From JBBQWZ01 sp043788745 (GTDB taxonomy: Bacteria > Acidobacteriota > Terriglobia > Bryobacterales > Bryobacteraceae), in assembly GCA_043788745.1 (NCBI GenBank), contig JAYVTO010000029.1, positions 1 to 20,714 of the forward strand: DNA of 20,714 bases. Direction: 5' to 3'. Position numbers and translations under genes: made by a program. Under the pieces are notes generated by a model, which saw nothing but the letters and a program-made list of their open reading frames with translations, made no database searches and was not told where the DNA came from. Below are positions 1 through 7,159 of this stretch, in pieces. Every line of letters starts with the position of its first letter. The first letter of the stretch is position 1.

Positions 1-90
1 CTGTTTCGTATTGCGTAGGTAAGGTTTCTGCCGTAGACTGCTCCTCACGCTCTGCGAACGGTAATCCACGGCAATCCTTGCAAATAGTTC

Positions 91-110
91 GGAAATCACA
101 GGAAATCACG
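91..110. repeat. 10-bp tandem repeat in the leader of the first gene
   Basis: Two adjacent units, GGAAATCACA and GGAAATCACG, lie about 55 bp upstream of the first start codon. The rest of positions 1-164 shows no gene and no convincing -35/-10 pair. The repeat could be a protein-binding site or chance. Confidence 0.4.
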
Positions 111-164
111 CCCAGGATTCCTTTGGTACCGCTTATCACTGCGTAGAAAAAAGGATACAACACA

Positions 165-1229
165 ATGAAACGGAATAAATCGAATTTTTCAATAGTACGG
201 ACAGTACTGACACTCGCGATGACCGGACTGCCCGCTGTGGCTGCGGGAACCTGCAATCTGGGCATTAGCGTGGGGGGAGGGACGGCTGCAGTGTCTCCCT
301 CGACCGGGGCCGGCTGGAATATCGGGAGTGGGCAATGCAACGGTGACTTCACGGTCGCGAATAATCCCCTGTTTCCTGGCGGCGCGATCGAAATTGGCAT
401 GAGAATCGAACAAAGAAGGGTCGGGCAGATCAATGCGCCCCAGCATTCAGGCGCGAATTATGAAGTCCAGCGCGGAGCAGACCCGACCCAATTGACCAGA
501 GCCTGGTGGAACTTTCAGCACTCGATCGCTTATAACGGCGGCGTGGGCAACCTCGACAAACTTACCTTCATTATCCGTAAGGACGTTGGACCGGAGACGC
601 CGACATCACCCTCCGTGGACATGCTCGCGATACGCAACGTCATCGATGATCGACCCCTACCAAAGACAACAGTATCCTATAGCGACCTTTACCAAACGTC
701 GCAAAACCCGGTGTTTGGTTGGTTCACTCCTGGGTATAGCCTGACAGAGCCCGGTCCAGGTGCGTGGATGCTCACACTCGCCGCGCAAAAGGCCGGAAAA
801 ATTGTCAGCGTAAGCATTTGCGCCCATACGCCGGGTGCATCCTGCGCTGCTCCGCCGTCCGTTTACACCTGCGCCGGGTTTGACGCGCCCATGGACAAAT
901 CCGTGACCGTAAAAAAGAACAACCGCGTTTTGCCCCTCAAGATGATTTGTACGGACGCGACCGGTAATGTGGTCAGCGTCGGCAACATGGCGGCCCCCAT
1001 CGTTCAGGTAACAAAAGTGGGAGGCGCGGACCCCACCGTTCCCGTGGATACCTACCTGAGCGCCGGACAAGGAACCGAAGGCAATGAATTTGTCTTCGAC
1101 GGTACACGCTGGGTCTTCAACTTGCAGACCAAGAACTTCACGGGAACTGGCACCTACAGCATCACCGCCGTCGCGGGCGGCACTGACGTAATGGTCGGAG
1201 CACCCCTCGGAACCTTCGTGGTCCAGTAG
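165..1229 (+). CDS. secreted protein of unknown function with a C-terminal Ig-like (PxKF-type) module
   Basis: The product is 354 residues and I do not recognise the N-terminal part. The start is ATG with AAGGA nine bases upstream. Residues 1-27 form a Sec signal peptide: basic start, hydrophobic core, cleavage after an A-V-A motif. The mature N-terminal half is Gly/Pro/Asn rich with few cysteines, as in exported beta-rich proteins. From about residue 234 (YTCAGFDAPM) to the end there is an all-beta module with an RVLPLK motif, a conserved Cys pair region and a FDGTRWVFNLQTK strand. This resembles the PxKF/Ig-like domains that close many bacterial secreted proteins. The protein therefore probably acts in the periplasm or outside the cell, with a binding or structural rather than an enzymatic role. 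No catalytic motif is visible. It stands alone, followed by almost 900 bp without an intact gene. The domain assignment is tentative; the secreted status is well supported. Confidence 0.75.
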   Translation: MKRNKSNFSIVRTVLTLAMTGLPAVAAGTCNLGISVGGGTAAVSPSTGAGWNIGSGQCNGDFTVANNPLFPGGAIEIGMRIEQRRVGQINAPQHSGANYEVQRGADPTQLTRAWWNFQHSIAYNGGVGNLDKLTFIIRKDVGPETPTSPSVDMLAIRNVIDDRPLPKTTVSYSDLYQTSQNPVFGWFTPGYSLTEPGPGAWMLTLAAQKAGKIVSVSICAHTPGASCAAPPSVYTCAGFDAPMDKSVTVKKNNRVLPLKMICTDATGNVVSVGNMAAPIVQVTKVGGADPTVPVDTYLSAGQGTEGNEFVFDGTRWVFNLQTKNFTGTGTYSITAVAGGTDVMVGAPLGTFVVQ

Positions 1230-1244
1230 CACGGGGGAACGCGC

Positions 1245-1280
1245 GGAATCGGAGGGCGGAATCGGAGGGCGGAATCGGGG
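1245..1280. repeat. short GC-rich tandem repeat (GGGCGGAATCGGA units)
   Basis: The unit CGGAATCGGAGGG occurs almost three times in a row directly after the stop codon of the secreted protein, ending in CGGAATCGGGG. It is a simple tandem array with no recognisable function. Confidence 0.6.
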
Positions 1281-1349
1281 AATCGTGGCGGCATCGGTGC
1301 CTACGGTGCTTAGCACTCCAGTTCCGCCCACGATTTCCCCCCGCCCGCT

Positions 1350-1473
1350 CGCTCACGCTCGCGGTTCTTCGAGAGGAAATGGATTCCACCCGATCCCTGA
1401 TGGAACCGTGAAAAGATCTTCCGACCGCTCGCCAGCAAAGAACCGCGAACGAAGTGAGCGGACGCGCGCGCGT
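1350..1473. repeat. imperfect inverted repeat, one copy of a dispersed intergenic element
   Basis: The arm at 1350-1369 (CGCTCACGCTCGCGGTTCTT) is nearly the reverse complement of the arm at 1438-1460 (AAGAACCGCGAAC...GTGAGCG), with roughly 68 bases between them. The right half, from about 1408 to 1473, recurs at 19287-19349 with the shared core CAGCAAAGAACCGCGAACGA followed by a run of alternating CG. This suggests a REP/MITE-like family rather than local chance. The interval 1230-1616 holds no gene I can support. Confidence 0.55.
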
Positions 1474-1616
1474 GTGAATGAATTCGCCTCTCTGTTTCGT
1501 AGCGTTTCGTGGGGAAATCAACGGGGACGGAAAACCGTGCACAGGCAGCCTGAGGACGAATTTCCAAAATCAACCTCTCCTCTTTATCGGTGTGCTAGGT
1601 AAAAGACAGAAGGGTC

Positions 1617-1846
1617 GTGCAAGTAGAACGTACGGAGGAATTGGTTGAGGCCGCGATGTTAAACCGCTCCAACCCGTCGCCTGATGCGGCACGCTCGAAC
1701 TCTTTTGGGAGGGCAAACTGTCGCCAGGTAGGGCCGCTGAGCTTTGCCGGACGCCTGTCGAAGCCTTCATGGAGTTTGCCGCGCAGCGCGAAGTGCCGCT
1801 CCACTATGGTTCAGGCCGCCAAAGCTTTGGCGAAATCGATCTCTGA
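1617..1846 (+). pseudogene. UPF0175-family antitoxin remnant (frameshifted)
   Basis: Two overlapping frames together read like a UPF0175 antitoxin. From the GTG at 1617 one frame gives EELVEAA...PSPDAAR, the usual acidic N-terminal helix. From 1694 the next frame gives LELFWEGKLSPGRAAELC, then FMEFAAQREVPLHYG, ending at TGA 1844-1846. The pattern 'hydrophobic helix, G-K-L-S-x-G-x-A-A-E-L, then R-x-x-P-x-H-Y' is the family signature. The second frame is closed upstream by a TGA at 1682, so the gene is split by a frameshift near 1690. UPF0175 proteins are normally paired with DUF3368 PIN-domain toxins, and a fragment of one follows directly. No functional product is expected. Confidence 0.6.
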
Positions 1847-1850
1847 AACC

Positions 1851-1975
1851 GCCTTGGCTGCGGGAGAGTTCGGCGCTGTTCATCTCGCGCTCGAACTGAG
1901 CGCAGACTTGACACTCATGGACGAGCGGAAGGCTCGCGAATTTGCGACGGACTTCGGTTTGGCTTCGCTCGGCAA
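1851..1975 (+). pseudogene. DUF3368 (PIN-like toxin) fragment
   Basis: This frame encodes LAAGEFGAVHLALEL, then ADLTLMDERKAREFA and FGLASLG. The pattern matches the central-to-C-terminal block of DUF3368 toxins: a Gly-Glu followed by a hydrophobic helix, then a D-x-x-L-x-D-E-R-x-x-R motif carrying PIN acidic residues. The whole N-terminal half, including the first catalytic Asp, is missing, and the C-terminal end runs into unrelated sequence. The fragment starts immediately after the antitoxin remnant, in the usual order for this module. It is interpreted as a toxin inactivated by deletion. Confidence 0.6.
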
Positions 1976-2022
1976 AATGTTCCTGCCGCACCAGCTACAC
2001 GCCCCGGTGCCGCCCGATTTAC

Positions 2023-2042
2023 CCCCGCGCGTCGGCGCGGGG
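2023..2042. terminator. GC-rich hairpin, first of a tandem pair
   Basis: CCCCGCGC-GTCG-GCGCGGGG is a perfect 8-bp stem with a 4-base loop. It is downstream of the minus-strand MFS gene and has no long T-run on either side. It could act as a weak terminator or be a REP-like palindrome. Confidence 0.4.
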
Positions 2043-2056
2043 ACTTCCGGACAGAA

Positions 2057-2076
2057 CCCCGCCCGGACGGGCGGGG
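2057..2076 (-). terminator. GC-rich hairpin downstream of the MFS gene
   Basis: CCCCGCCC-GGAC-GGGCGGGG is a perfect 8-bp stem about 37 bases after the MFS stop codon on the minus strand, followed on that strand by a short TT-containing stretch. It is a plausible terminator for the ankyrin/MFS unit, although the poly-U tract is poor. Confidence 0.45.
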
Positions 2077-2112
2077 TCATAAAGCTTATTCATAGATTGA
2101 CGCGTGTGCTAC

Positions 2113-3531
2113 CTAATCCGCCGCCATCGTTTCCGCCCTCGGCTCCGGCAACGCGAAACTGCACGCTAAACCGACCACATAGACGAACAACGCTACCGCA
2201 GCGGCCGCAAACGCTAGTTGCGCTGGCGCACTGGCTCCGGGCATGATGTTCGACAACTGCGCCGTGACAGCGGCGAAAGCCGTCCCTATCATCCGGCCTC
2301 CGATGTTCGCGGCGAAGCCTTCTCCGGTTCCTCTCAGGTGTACCGGATAGACCAGAGGAAGATAGTTGCCCCAGAAGCTGAACTGCGCCACCGTGCAGAA
2401 CGCCGCCAGCGCCAGGCCCCATTTGAACAAGTCGAGATCGTTGTCCATCGCGAAATAGAACACGAACGGAACGATGATCAACCCGGGAATCTGGAAGAAG
2501 CGCAGGAGTTTCTGCCGTGACACGAAGTACATCGCGAGAATCGCCAGCACAACGCGCCCTGCCAAGCCGCCGGATTCCTGCCACGAATTTACGTTGCTGA
2601 CGGCTTGCTGTTCGACCCGCCGCTTCACGTCGGCCTGGGCACGGGCGCGGTCGGCGGGTGTCGCGCTCGTGTTTCCCCGTGTTGGAGCCGCCGACTGCGC
2701 TTGCTGCACCGCATCGACCACCTTCTTCAAGCCCGGCACAATGCGCGGCGATTGCTGGATCGCGCCAAACGCCGCGCCGTAGCTGCACGCGAAGAGGATC
2801 GTCGACACGATCGTGGTCTTGCGGTACTTCGGATCGAAGATCTCGGCGAAGCTCGGCCGCTTCAACAGGCCCTTGTCTTTTTTCTCCTGCCACACCGGCG
2901 ACTCCGGCAGGAACGGCCGGATCAAGATCAACGGAATCGCGGGCAATACGCCCGAGATCAGCAGGTAGCGCCACGGAGCATGCCCGCCGAACACCGCCGG
3001 AAAGCTGTCGCCGTAGGTCACGATCAACGAATACGCGGCGGCCATCAGGATGCCGCCAATCGACGAAAACGCCTGCGTCGCGCCCAGCACGCGCTCGCGC
3101 TGGCCGGGATCGGAGAAAAGCTCCGCCAGCCAAGCCACCGCCGCCACGAACTCGACGCACACGCCGACAAACGTGAGGCAGCGAAACACCAGCAGCATCT
3201 CGAGCGACGTCGAGTAGCCCGAAGCCATCGTCGCCACCGCATATAACAGGATGCTGAACGTCAGCACACGCCGCCGTCCCAGGATGTCCGTGAGATAGCC
3301 GCCGAGCATGCCGAAGAAGCCTCCGGCAACCGCCGGCACGTAGAACATGTAGCTGACCCAGTTATTGAACTCTGGCGTTCCGGGCTTCAGCTTGCCCAAC
3401 TCTGTTAACGCCGGCTGCATGATGATCGGCGCGACAAGCAGAACGTAGATGTCGAAAGCGAACCCGATGGCCGAGATAATGCAGATCAGCCATTGCACTG
3501 GGGTCAGGCGCGGAGCGGAAGTCTGTGACAT
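2113..3531 (-). CDS. MFS transporter, sugar/metabolite:proton symporter type
   Basis: A 472-residue polytopic inner-membrane protein. Hydrophobic segments fit twelve helices. The first starts near residue 14, a loop follows helix 2 with the MFS motif A (GGYLTDILGRRR), and PESP follows helix 6 as in sugar and organic-acid porters. The central loop, roughly residues 255-315, is unusually long and rich in Gln, Ala and Arg, so it is probably cytoplasmic. A second R-G-T-G-E motif with GG-R-M lies in the C-terminal half. The substrate cannot be read from the sequence. It starts 58 bp after the ankyrin protein gene on the same strand, so the two may be co-transcribed. The ATG has no strong ribosome-binding site. 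Two GC hairpins lie just beyond the stop codon. Confidence 0.85.
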   Translation of the reverse strand: MSQTSAPRLTPVQWLICIISAIGFAFDIYVLLVAPIIMQPALTELGKLKPGTPEFNNWVSYMFYVPAVAGGFFGMLGGYLTDILGRRRVLTFSILLYAVATMASGYSTSLEMLLVFRCLTFVGVCVEFVAAVAWLAELFSDPGQRERVLGATQAFSSIGGILMAAAYSLIVTYGDSFPAVFGGHAPWRYLLISGVLPAIPLILIRPFLPESPVWQEKKDKGLLKRPSFAEIFDPKYRKTTIVSTILFACSYGAAFGAIQQSPRIVPGLKKVVDAVQQAQSAAPTRGNTSATPADRARAQADVKRRVEQQAVSNVNSWQESGGLAGRVVLAILAMYFVSRQKLLRFFQIPGLIIVPFVFYFAMDNDLDLFKWGLALAAFCTVAQFSFWGNYLPLVYPVHLRGTGEGFAANIGGRMIGTAFAAVTAQLSNIMPGASAPAQLAFAAAAVALFVYVVGLACSFALPEPRAETMAAD

Positions 3532-3589
3532 AAAGGGAAACGCTCAGGATATCACCCGCTCCGCGCGCCGCGGCGACCGGCTCGAAGAA

Positions 3590-4921
3590 TCAGGCGCCGC
3601 GGGAGACGAGAAAGGCCGCGAACGTCTCCTGTTTGGCGGCCCTCGCAGTGTCGAGCGCGGTGACACCGCGCGACGTCCGCATACGGAGATCCAGGCCTTT
3701 TGACAGCAGTATCTGCGCCAGTTCGATGTGCCCTTGCTCGGCGCAGACGTGCAATGTGGAGCTGCCAAGGATGTTGACGTTGACGTCGGCGCCGGCGGCG
3801 AGAAGCGCCTCCGCCACATCGAGCAACTGCTTGCCGAAGGCCGTGTACCAGAGCAGCGGAAAGTCGTGCGCGCCGCGTTCGTGGAGACGCTGGGGATCGG
3901 CGGCGAGCAGTTCGCGAACCATCTTCGCGGAACCCAGCATCGCGGCGGTGCAGGTTGAAACTGGCGCGCCGAGCGCGGCCAAATGGTAGACGATGTCGGG
4001 GCGGCCCATGTGCGCGCCGGCTTCGATTGCGATTTCGTCAAAGGTCGCGCGCGTGAGCGCCAGCTCCGGGCAGAGCTTCGAGAGCTTCTTCACTTGATCG
4101 AGGTCGGTATGGGCGGCGACGGCGAACGCATTGATCCATTCCTGCGGGAGATCGGTCTGCGGGAGCGGTTTGGTAAGTCGGCCGCCGTAGTAGTCGCGGC
4201 GGACCTGACCCACGAGCGCGGTCGCTTCGGCCGTCGGCGTCGCTCCTTTTCGCAACAAGAGTTCGACTGCCGGTTTCAAGCGGCGTTCGACGGCGAGTTG
4301 CAGGGCAGTGACGCCATCGACGCCGGCACCGTTTGGATTGGCTCCGTTGCCGAGCAGAATTTGCGCGCCGTCGAGGACATTTGGTTCGGGCGTCTTGCGG
4401 AGCAGATCGACGAGGGGGCAGCCGGGGCCGGCGCTGAGATCGGCGCCTAACGGCGAAAGGTATTGAATCATTCCGGCGCGGCCCGCGGCGCAGGCGAAAT
4501 GGAGAGGCGTGCGTCCATCGACGGCGCGGCTACGGGCGACGTTGGGATTCTCCTTCACGATTTCCGCGGCGCGGGCGCGTTCACCGGCGGTGACCGCTTC
4601 AAAGATATCGAGCACGAGGCCGCGGCGTAAGAGCTCGGCAGTAACGGCCTTTTGGCCCGCGAGGGCGGCGAGCGTGAACACCGATGTTCCCTGGGAGTCG
4701 CGGGCGTAGAGGAGTCCGCGATCCTGGTCGAGCAGGCGCGTGACGGTGGGCAGGTCGCCCGAAACGGCAGCGCGGCGGAAGCGTTGCGAGTCCAGTTCGG
4801 GGCCGGATGGCGAGGTCTGAGTCTGCGCGTCGAGGTCCGGCGCGAAGGGGACGGTGGCTGCACCGGCGGCAGTCAATTTGAGCAGAAAGGATCGTCGTGG
4901 GGTGGGCACTTGTGTTGTCAT
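3590..4921 (-). CDS. Tat-exported ankyrin-repeat protein
   Basis: A 443-residue protein. The N-terminus has a twin-arginine signal (PRRSFLLKL, then Ala-rich core and a cleavage region near residue 32), so it is probably exported folded through the Tat system. The rest is a solenoid of ankyrin-type helical repeats. Clear units are near residues 78-106, 136-165 (DGRTPLHFACAAG), 201-228 (DGVTALQLAV), 352-381, 385-413 (STLHVCAEQGHIELAQILL) and 418-443 (GVTALDTARAA), with degenerate ones between. Ankyrin repeats bind other proteins, and no catalytic domain is present. It is divergent from the winged-helix regulator (188 bp between starts) and lies upstream of the MFS gene on the same strand. Its partner is unknown. 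The fold assignment is strong; the Tat call is good but unproven. Confidence 0.85.
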   Translation of the reverse strand: MTTQVPTPRRSFLLKLTAAGAATVPFAPDLDAQTQTSPSGPELDSQRFRRAAVSGDLPTVTRLLDQDRGLLYARDSQGTSVFTLAALAGQKAVTAELLRRGLVLDIFEAVTAGERARAAEIVKENPNVARSRAVDGRTPLHFACAAGRAGMIQYLSPLGADLSAGPGCPLVDLLRKTPEPNVLDGAQILLGNGANPNGAGVDGVTALQLAVERRLKPAVELLLRKGATPTAEATALVGQVRRDYYGGRLTKPLPQTDLPQEWINAFAVAAHTDLDQVKKLSKLCPELALTRATFDEIAIEAGAHMGRPDIVYHLAALGAPVSTCTAAMLGSAKMVRELLAADPQRLHERGAHDFPLLWYTAFGKQLLDVAEALLAAGADVNVNILGSSTLHVCAEQGHIELAQILLSKGLDLRMRTSRGVTALDTARAAKQETFAAFLVSRGA

Positions 4922-4944
4922 AGGGCAACTATGCGCGCGTCGCA

Positions 4945-4981
4945 GGACAGGTGCCAGACAGCAGGGGTAATTTCCCTGCTG
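4945..4981. repeat. hairpin with flanking GACAGGTGCCAGACAG-type sequence
   Basis: CAGCAGGG (4959-4966) and CCCTGCTG (4974-4981) form a perfect 8-bp stem around GTAATTT. The preceding GGACAGGTGCCAGACAGC is of the 'GACAG...CAGACA' type often seen near REP-associated transposases, and a related GGGACAGACA motif sits next to such a gene at the right edge here. It lies between two divergent genes and may also affect their expression. Confidence 0.45.
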
Positions 4982-5109
4982 ATTTCTTTGTTATGGATTA
5001 ACTGTCGCCGCTGCTTCGAGATGCGGCTGCGTGTTAACGGACGCCGGGGCACCCGTGGCAGTTCCGGCAAGCCGGAAGCTTGGCGCTGGACCGTATACTC
5101 AAAGTAAGA

Positions 5110-6804
5110 ATGACCCCGGCCGCCAGCGATTCCGACATCCTACGCTTCGGCGTGTTTGAACTCGACCGCCGCCGCTGCGAATTGCGCAAGGCTGGCCTCA
5201 CGGTGAAGCTTGCGCCGCAGCCGCTGAAGGTGCTGGAACTGTTGGCCGCGCGGCCCGGAGAACTGATCCGCCGCGACGATCTGCGGCGCGAAGTGTGGGG
5301 CGACGAGACGTTTGTCGACTTCGACCGGAGCCTAAACGTGTGCATCACGCAGATCCGGTCGGCGCTCAACGATTCGGCGGAGTCGCCGCGATTTATTCAG
5401 ACGGTGCCCAAGAAAGGCTATCGATTCCTCGCGCCGGTGGGGGGCGCGGATGGCACTCAAAAGGCGGTGCCGATTCGAGAAGAGAAGAGCGACCTGCGGC
5501 CTTGGTTTCTGCTGGGCACGTTACTTGCGTCGGCCCTGCTGGTAACCGGCCTGTGGCGGGTCGCAGCGACGCGGGACGAGCGGAATCGGCTCGCCATTCT
5601 TCCCTTCGTGACGATTGGTGAGACGGCGGCTAGCGCGGCCGCGCTCGAGGGATTCACCGACGATCTGATCACGCAGGCAGGGATGCTTGCACCGGCGAAA
5701 CTCGGAGTGATTGCGCGAGCATCGGTGCTGCGGTTCCGAGGCAAGGCACCGTCGATCAAGGATGTCGCGCGGGAGTTGGATGTCACGTATGTGCTCGAAG
5801 GGTCGATCCAGGCGGGCGATCGGGTGAACGCGCGGCTGATTCGGGCATCGGATGAAACGCAGGTGTGGGGTGCCGCGTTTGCGCTCCCGGACGCGACGCC
5901 GCAGATCCTGGCGGGCGTGTTGCGAACGCTTGGCGGCAACGCGGTTGCGGCCGCGGCGCCGGCGCCGATCCGCGATGCGCGCGCACTGGCAGCGTACAAC
6001 GACGGCCGCTATGTGCTCCATGCTCGCGCTTCGAGGGAGGATCTGATTCGCGCCGCCGAGCTGTTCCGGGCTTCGATTGGGATCGAGCCGACGGCGGCGG
6101 GGTACGCCGGACTGGCACAGGCGTTGATCGAGCAAGCGGGCAGCGGCGGCAAGCCGTCCGAGCTGTATCCACCGGCGCTCGATGCGGCGCGCAAAGCACT
6201 GGCGCTGCGCGAAGGCGATCCGGAGGCGCACAACGCGCTCGCGAGCGCGTTGTTCTGGTTCGAATGGAATTGGAAAGAGGCCGAGCGGCATTTCCGCCGC
6301 GCGATTGCACTGAATCCGAGTTACGCGGAAGCGCATCACGATTACGCGTGGTTTTTGGTGGCGAGCAAGCGCACGCTCGAAGGCATCCGGGAACTCGATC
6401 TTGCGCTGTCGCTCGATCCGCTTTCGCGGCGCGTCAATCTCGACGCCGGATGGCTGTTGCAGCAAGCGCGTCGGTATCCGGAAGCAGAGGCGCAGGCGCG
6501 GCGCGCGTTGACGCTGGATCCGGGGTTGCCCGAAGCGGAGGCTTGCCTGACGCGGTCGCGCATCCTGCAAGGCAAAGCGAAGCAGCCGGAGTTGCATCCG
6601 GAAAAGGCCGGGTTGTTCGATCAGGCACGGCAATACGTGACGCTCGCAGACAAAGAGAACGCGCTCGGGTCGCTCGAACGCGCGGTGGAAGAGCACAATT
6701 CGATCGCGGTGCTGCTCCTGTCGGAACAACTGTTCGACTGGCTGCACGGAGAGAAGCGCTTTCAAGCTCTGGTCAAACGGGTCGGGATTCCGCAAGGCCG
6801 CTAG
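5110..6804 (+). CDS. membrane-anchored winged-helix regulator with TolB-like and TPR domains
   Basis: A 564-residue protein. Residues 11-108 are an OmpR/PhoB-type winged helix: a beta-strand start (FGVFELDRRRCEL), a recognition region in RRDDLRREVWG...DRSLNVCITQIR, and the closing wing KKGYRFL. It is not preceded by a receiver domain. Residues 131-151 form one transmembrane helix. Residues 160-262 resemble the TolB/FlgO-like domain (LAILPF, then VLEGS). From about 320 there are TPR units (for example 380-450, with W/A/G/Y spacing). The topology suggests a cytoplasmic DNA-binding domain with a periplasmic sensing or protein-binding part, like ToxR/CadC. Such architecture is very common in Acidobacteriota. 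I chose the ATG at 5110 because it leaves the usual short tail before the winged helix; a TTG at 5080 is also in frame. The target genes are unknown, and the divergent ankyrin gene is the obvious candidate. Confidence 0.85.
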   Translation: MTPAASDSDILRFGVFELDRRRCELRKAGLTVKLAPQPLKVLELLAARPGELIRRDDLRREVWGDETFVDFDRSLNVCITQIRSALNDSAESPRFIQTVPKKGYRFLAPVGGADGTQKAVPIREEKSDLRPWFLLGTLLASALLVTGLWRVAATRDERNRLAILPFVTIGETAASAAALEGFTDDLITQAGMLAPAKLGVIARASVLRFRGKAPSIKDVARELDVTYVLEGSIQAGDRVNARLIRASDETQVWGAAFALPDATPQILAGVLRTLGGNAVAAAAPAPIRDARALAAYNDGRYVLHARASREDLIRAAELFRASIGIEPTAAGYAGLAQALIEQAGSGGKPSELYPPALDAARKALALREGDPEAHNALASALFWFEWNWKEAERHFRRAIALNPSYAEAHHDYAWFLVASKRTLEGIRELDLALSLDPLSRRVNLDAGWLLQQARRYPEAEAQARRALTLDPGLPEAEACLTRSRILQGKAKQPELHPEKAGLFDQARQYVTLADKENALGSLERAVEEHNSIAVLLLSEQLFDWLHGEKRFQALVKRVGIPQGR

Positions 6805-6830
6805 TGTAGTGCGTCGCATGTCCTAATAGG

Positions 6831-6850
6831 TGACCCAATGTGACCCAATA
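6831..6850. repeat. 10-bp tandem repeat (TGACCCAAT-G/A)
   Basis: TGACCCAATG and TGACCCAATA are adjacent, just after the regulator gene. They sit between that stop codon and the orphan operator region. Confidence 0.5.
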
Positions 6851-6871
6851 AGAAAACTCCTAAACGAAGAT

Positions 6872-6932
6872 AGCGAACGACCGTTCGACTTAATAGTGTA
6901 TAGCACGATCGTTCGCTCATCAATAGAAAGAC
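6872..6932 (-). promoter_or_regulatory. orphan TetR-like operator/promoter pointing left
   Basis: Two related sites flank an AT-rich centre. AGCGAACGACCG (6872-6883) and CGATCGTTCGCT (6906-6917) are inverted copies with one mismatch. The left one also sits in a perfect palindrome, CGAACG-AC-CGTTCG (6874-6887). Such GAACG(N2)CGTTC boxes are typical TetR-family operators. Read on the minus strand, TTGATG, 17 bases, then TACACT form a plausible promoter with one box in the spacer. About 40 bases further, AGGAG stands eight bases before a TTG codon, but the frame stops after 15 codons and runs into the 3' end of the convergent regulator gene. No TetR gene is present nearby, so the element is probably a leftover. 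Confidence 0.45.
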
Positions 6933-7079
6933 TCAAGCCGCCCGCAAAACGAAGCCAATCCCTAGCGGCTCAGTCCCCAAGCACTTCCATAAAGCATTAA
7001 TAATAAACATCTTATAATCCATTATGGCTTCGTTTCGCCGGGACTCAAACGAGATCCACTTCCCCTCCAACGGACCCAG
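6933..7079 (-). other. 48-codon open stretch without homology, possible decayed gene end
   Basis: Read leftward, this stretch is open from just after a TAG (7080-7082) to a TGA (6933-6935). It contains ISFESRRNEAIMDYKMFIINALWKCL, given here only in part, with one internal ATG at 7022 that would leave 29 codons. The composition (Ile, Lys, Phe, aromatic residues) is less GC-biased than its surroundings. There is no ribosome-binding site and I recognise no family. It ends right beside the orphan operator. It may be a fragment of a lost gene or chance. Confidence 0.2.
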
Positions 7080-7104
7080 CTAGGACATTCCCTTACACGC
7101 CTGG

Positions 7105-7119
7105 GGCCTTCTTAAGGCC
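7105..7119. repeat. small inverted repeat GGCCTT-CTT-AAGGCC
   Basis: A perfect 6-bp inverted repeat about 45 bases upstream of the presumed 6S RNA start. It could terminate upstream transcription weakly or be part of a control site; no T-run follows. Confidence 0.35.
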
Positions 7120-7159
7120 GATTTCCGCTAGGAGAACCCCCGCCCCTCTGCTACCATGC

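Noticed and set aside
1285..1602. A 105-codon frame in the repeat-rich gap after the first gene
   Set aside because: It runs through the inverted repeat, has no ribosome-binding site and a biased Ser/Arg composition.
2090..3160. A 356-codon second minus-strand frame within the MFS gene
   Set aside because: Same-strand shifted shadow with Arg/Gly-rich translation and no membrane helices; the 472-residue frame has the transporter motifs.
5070..5099. A promoter directly before the winged-helix regulator (TATACT at 5094-5099)
   Set aside because: The -10-like hexamer is good, but no -35 hexamer is found at 16-18 bases, and the leader would be only about 4 bases. Not strong enough to list.
5521..6819. 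A 432-codon minus-strand frame opposite the TPR regulator
   Set aside because: Arg/Gln-rich shadow; the plus-strand frame carries winged-helix, membrane and TPR signatures.
6952..7060. A possible tRNA or other classical RNA gene between operator and 6S RNA
   Set aside because: No cloverleaf, no T-loop consensus and no CCA-type end could be built from this stretch.
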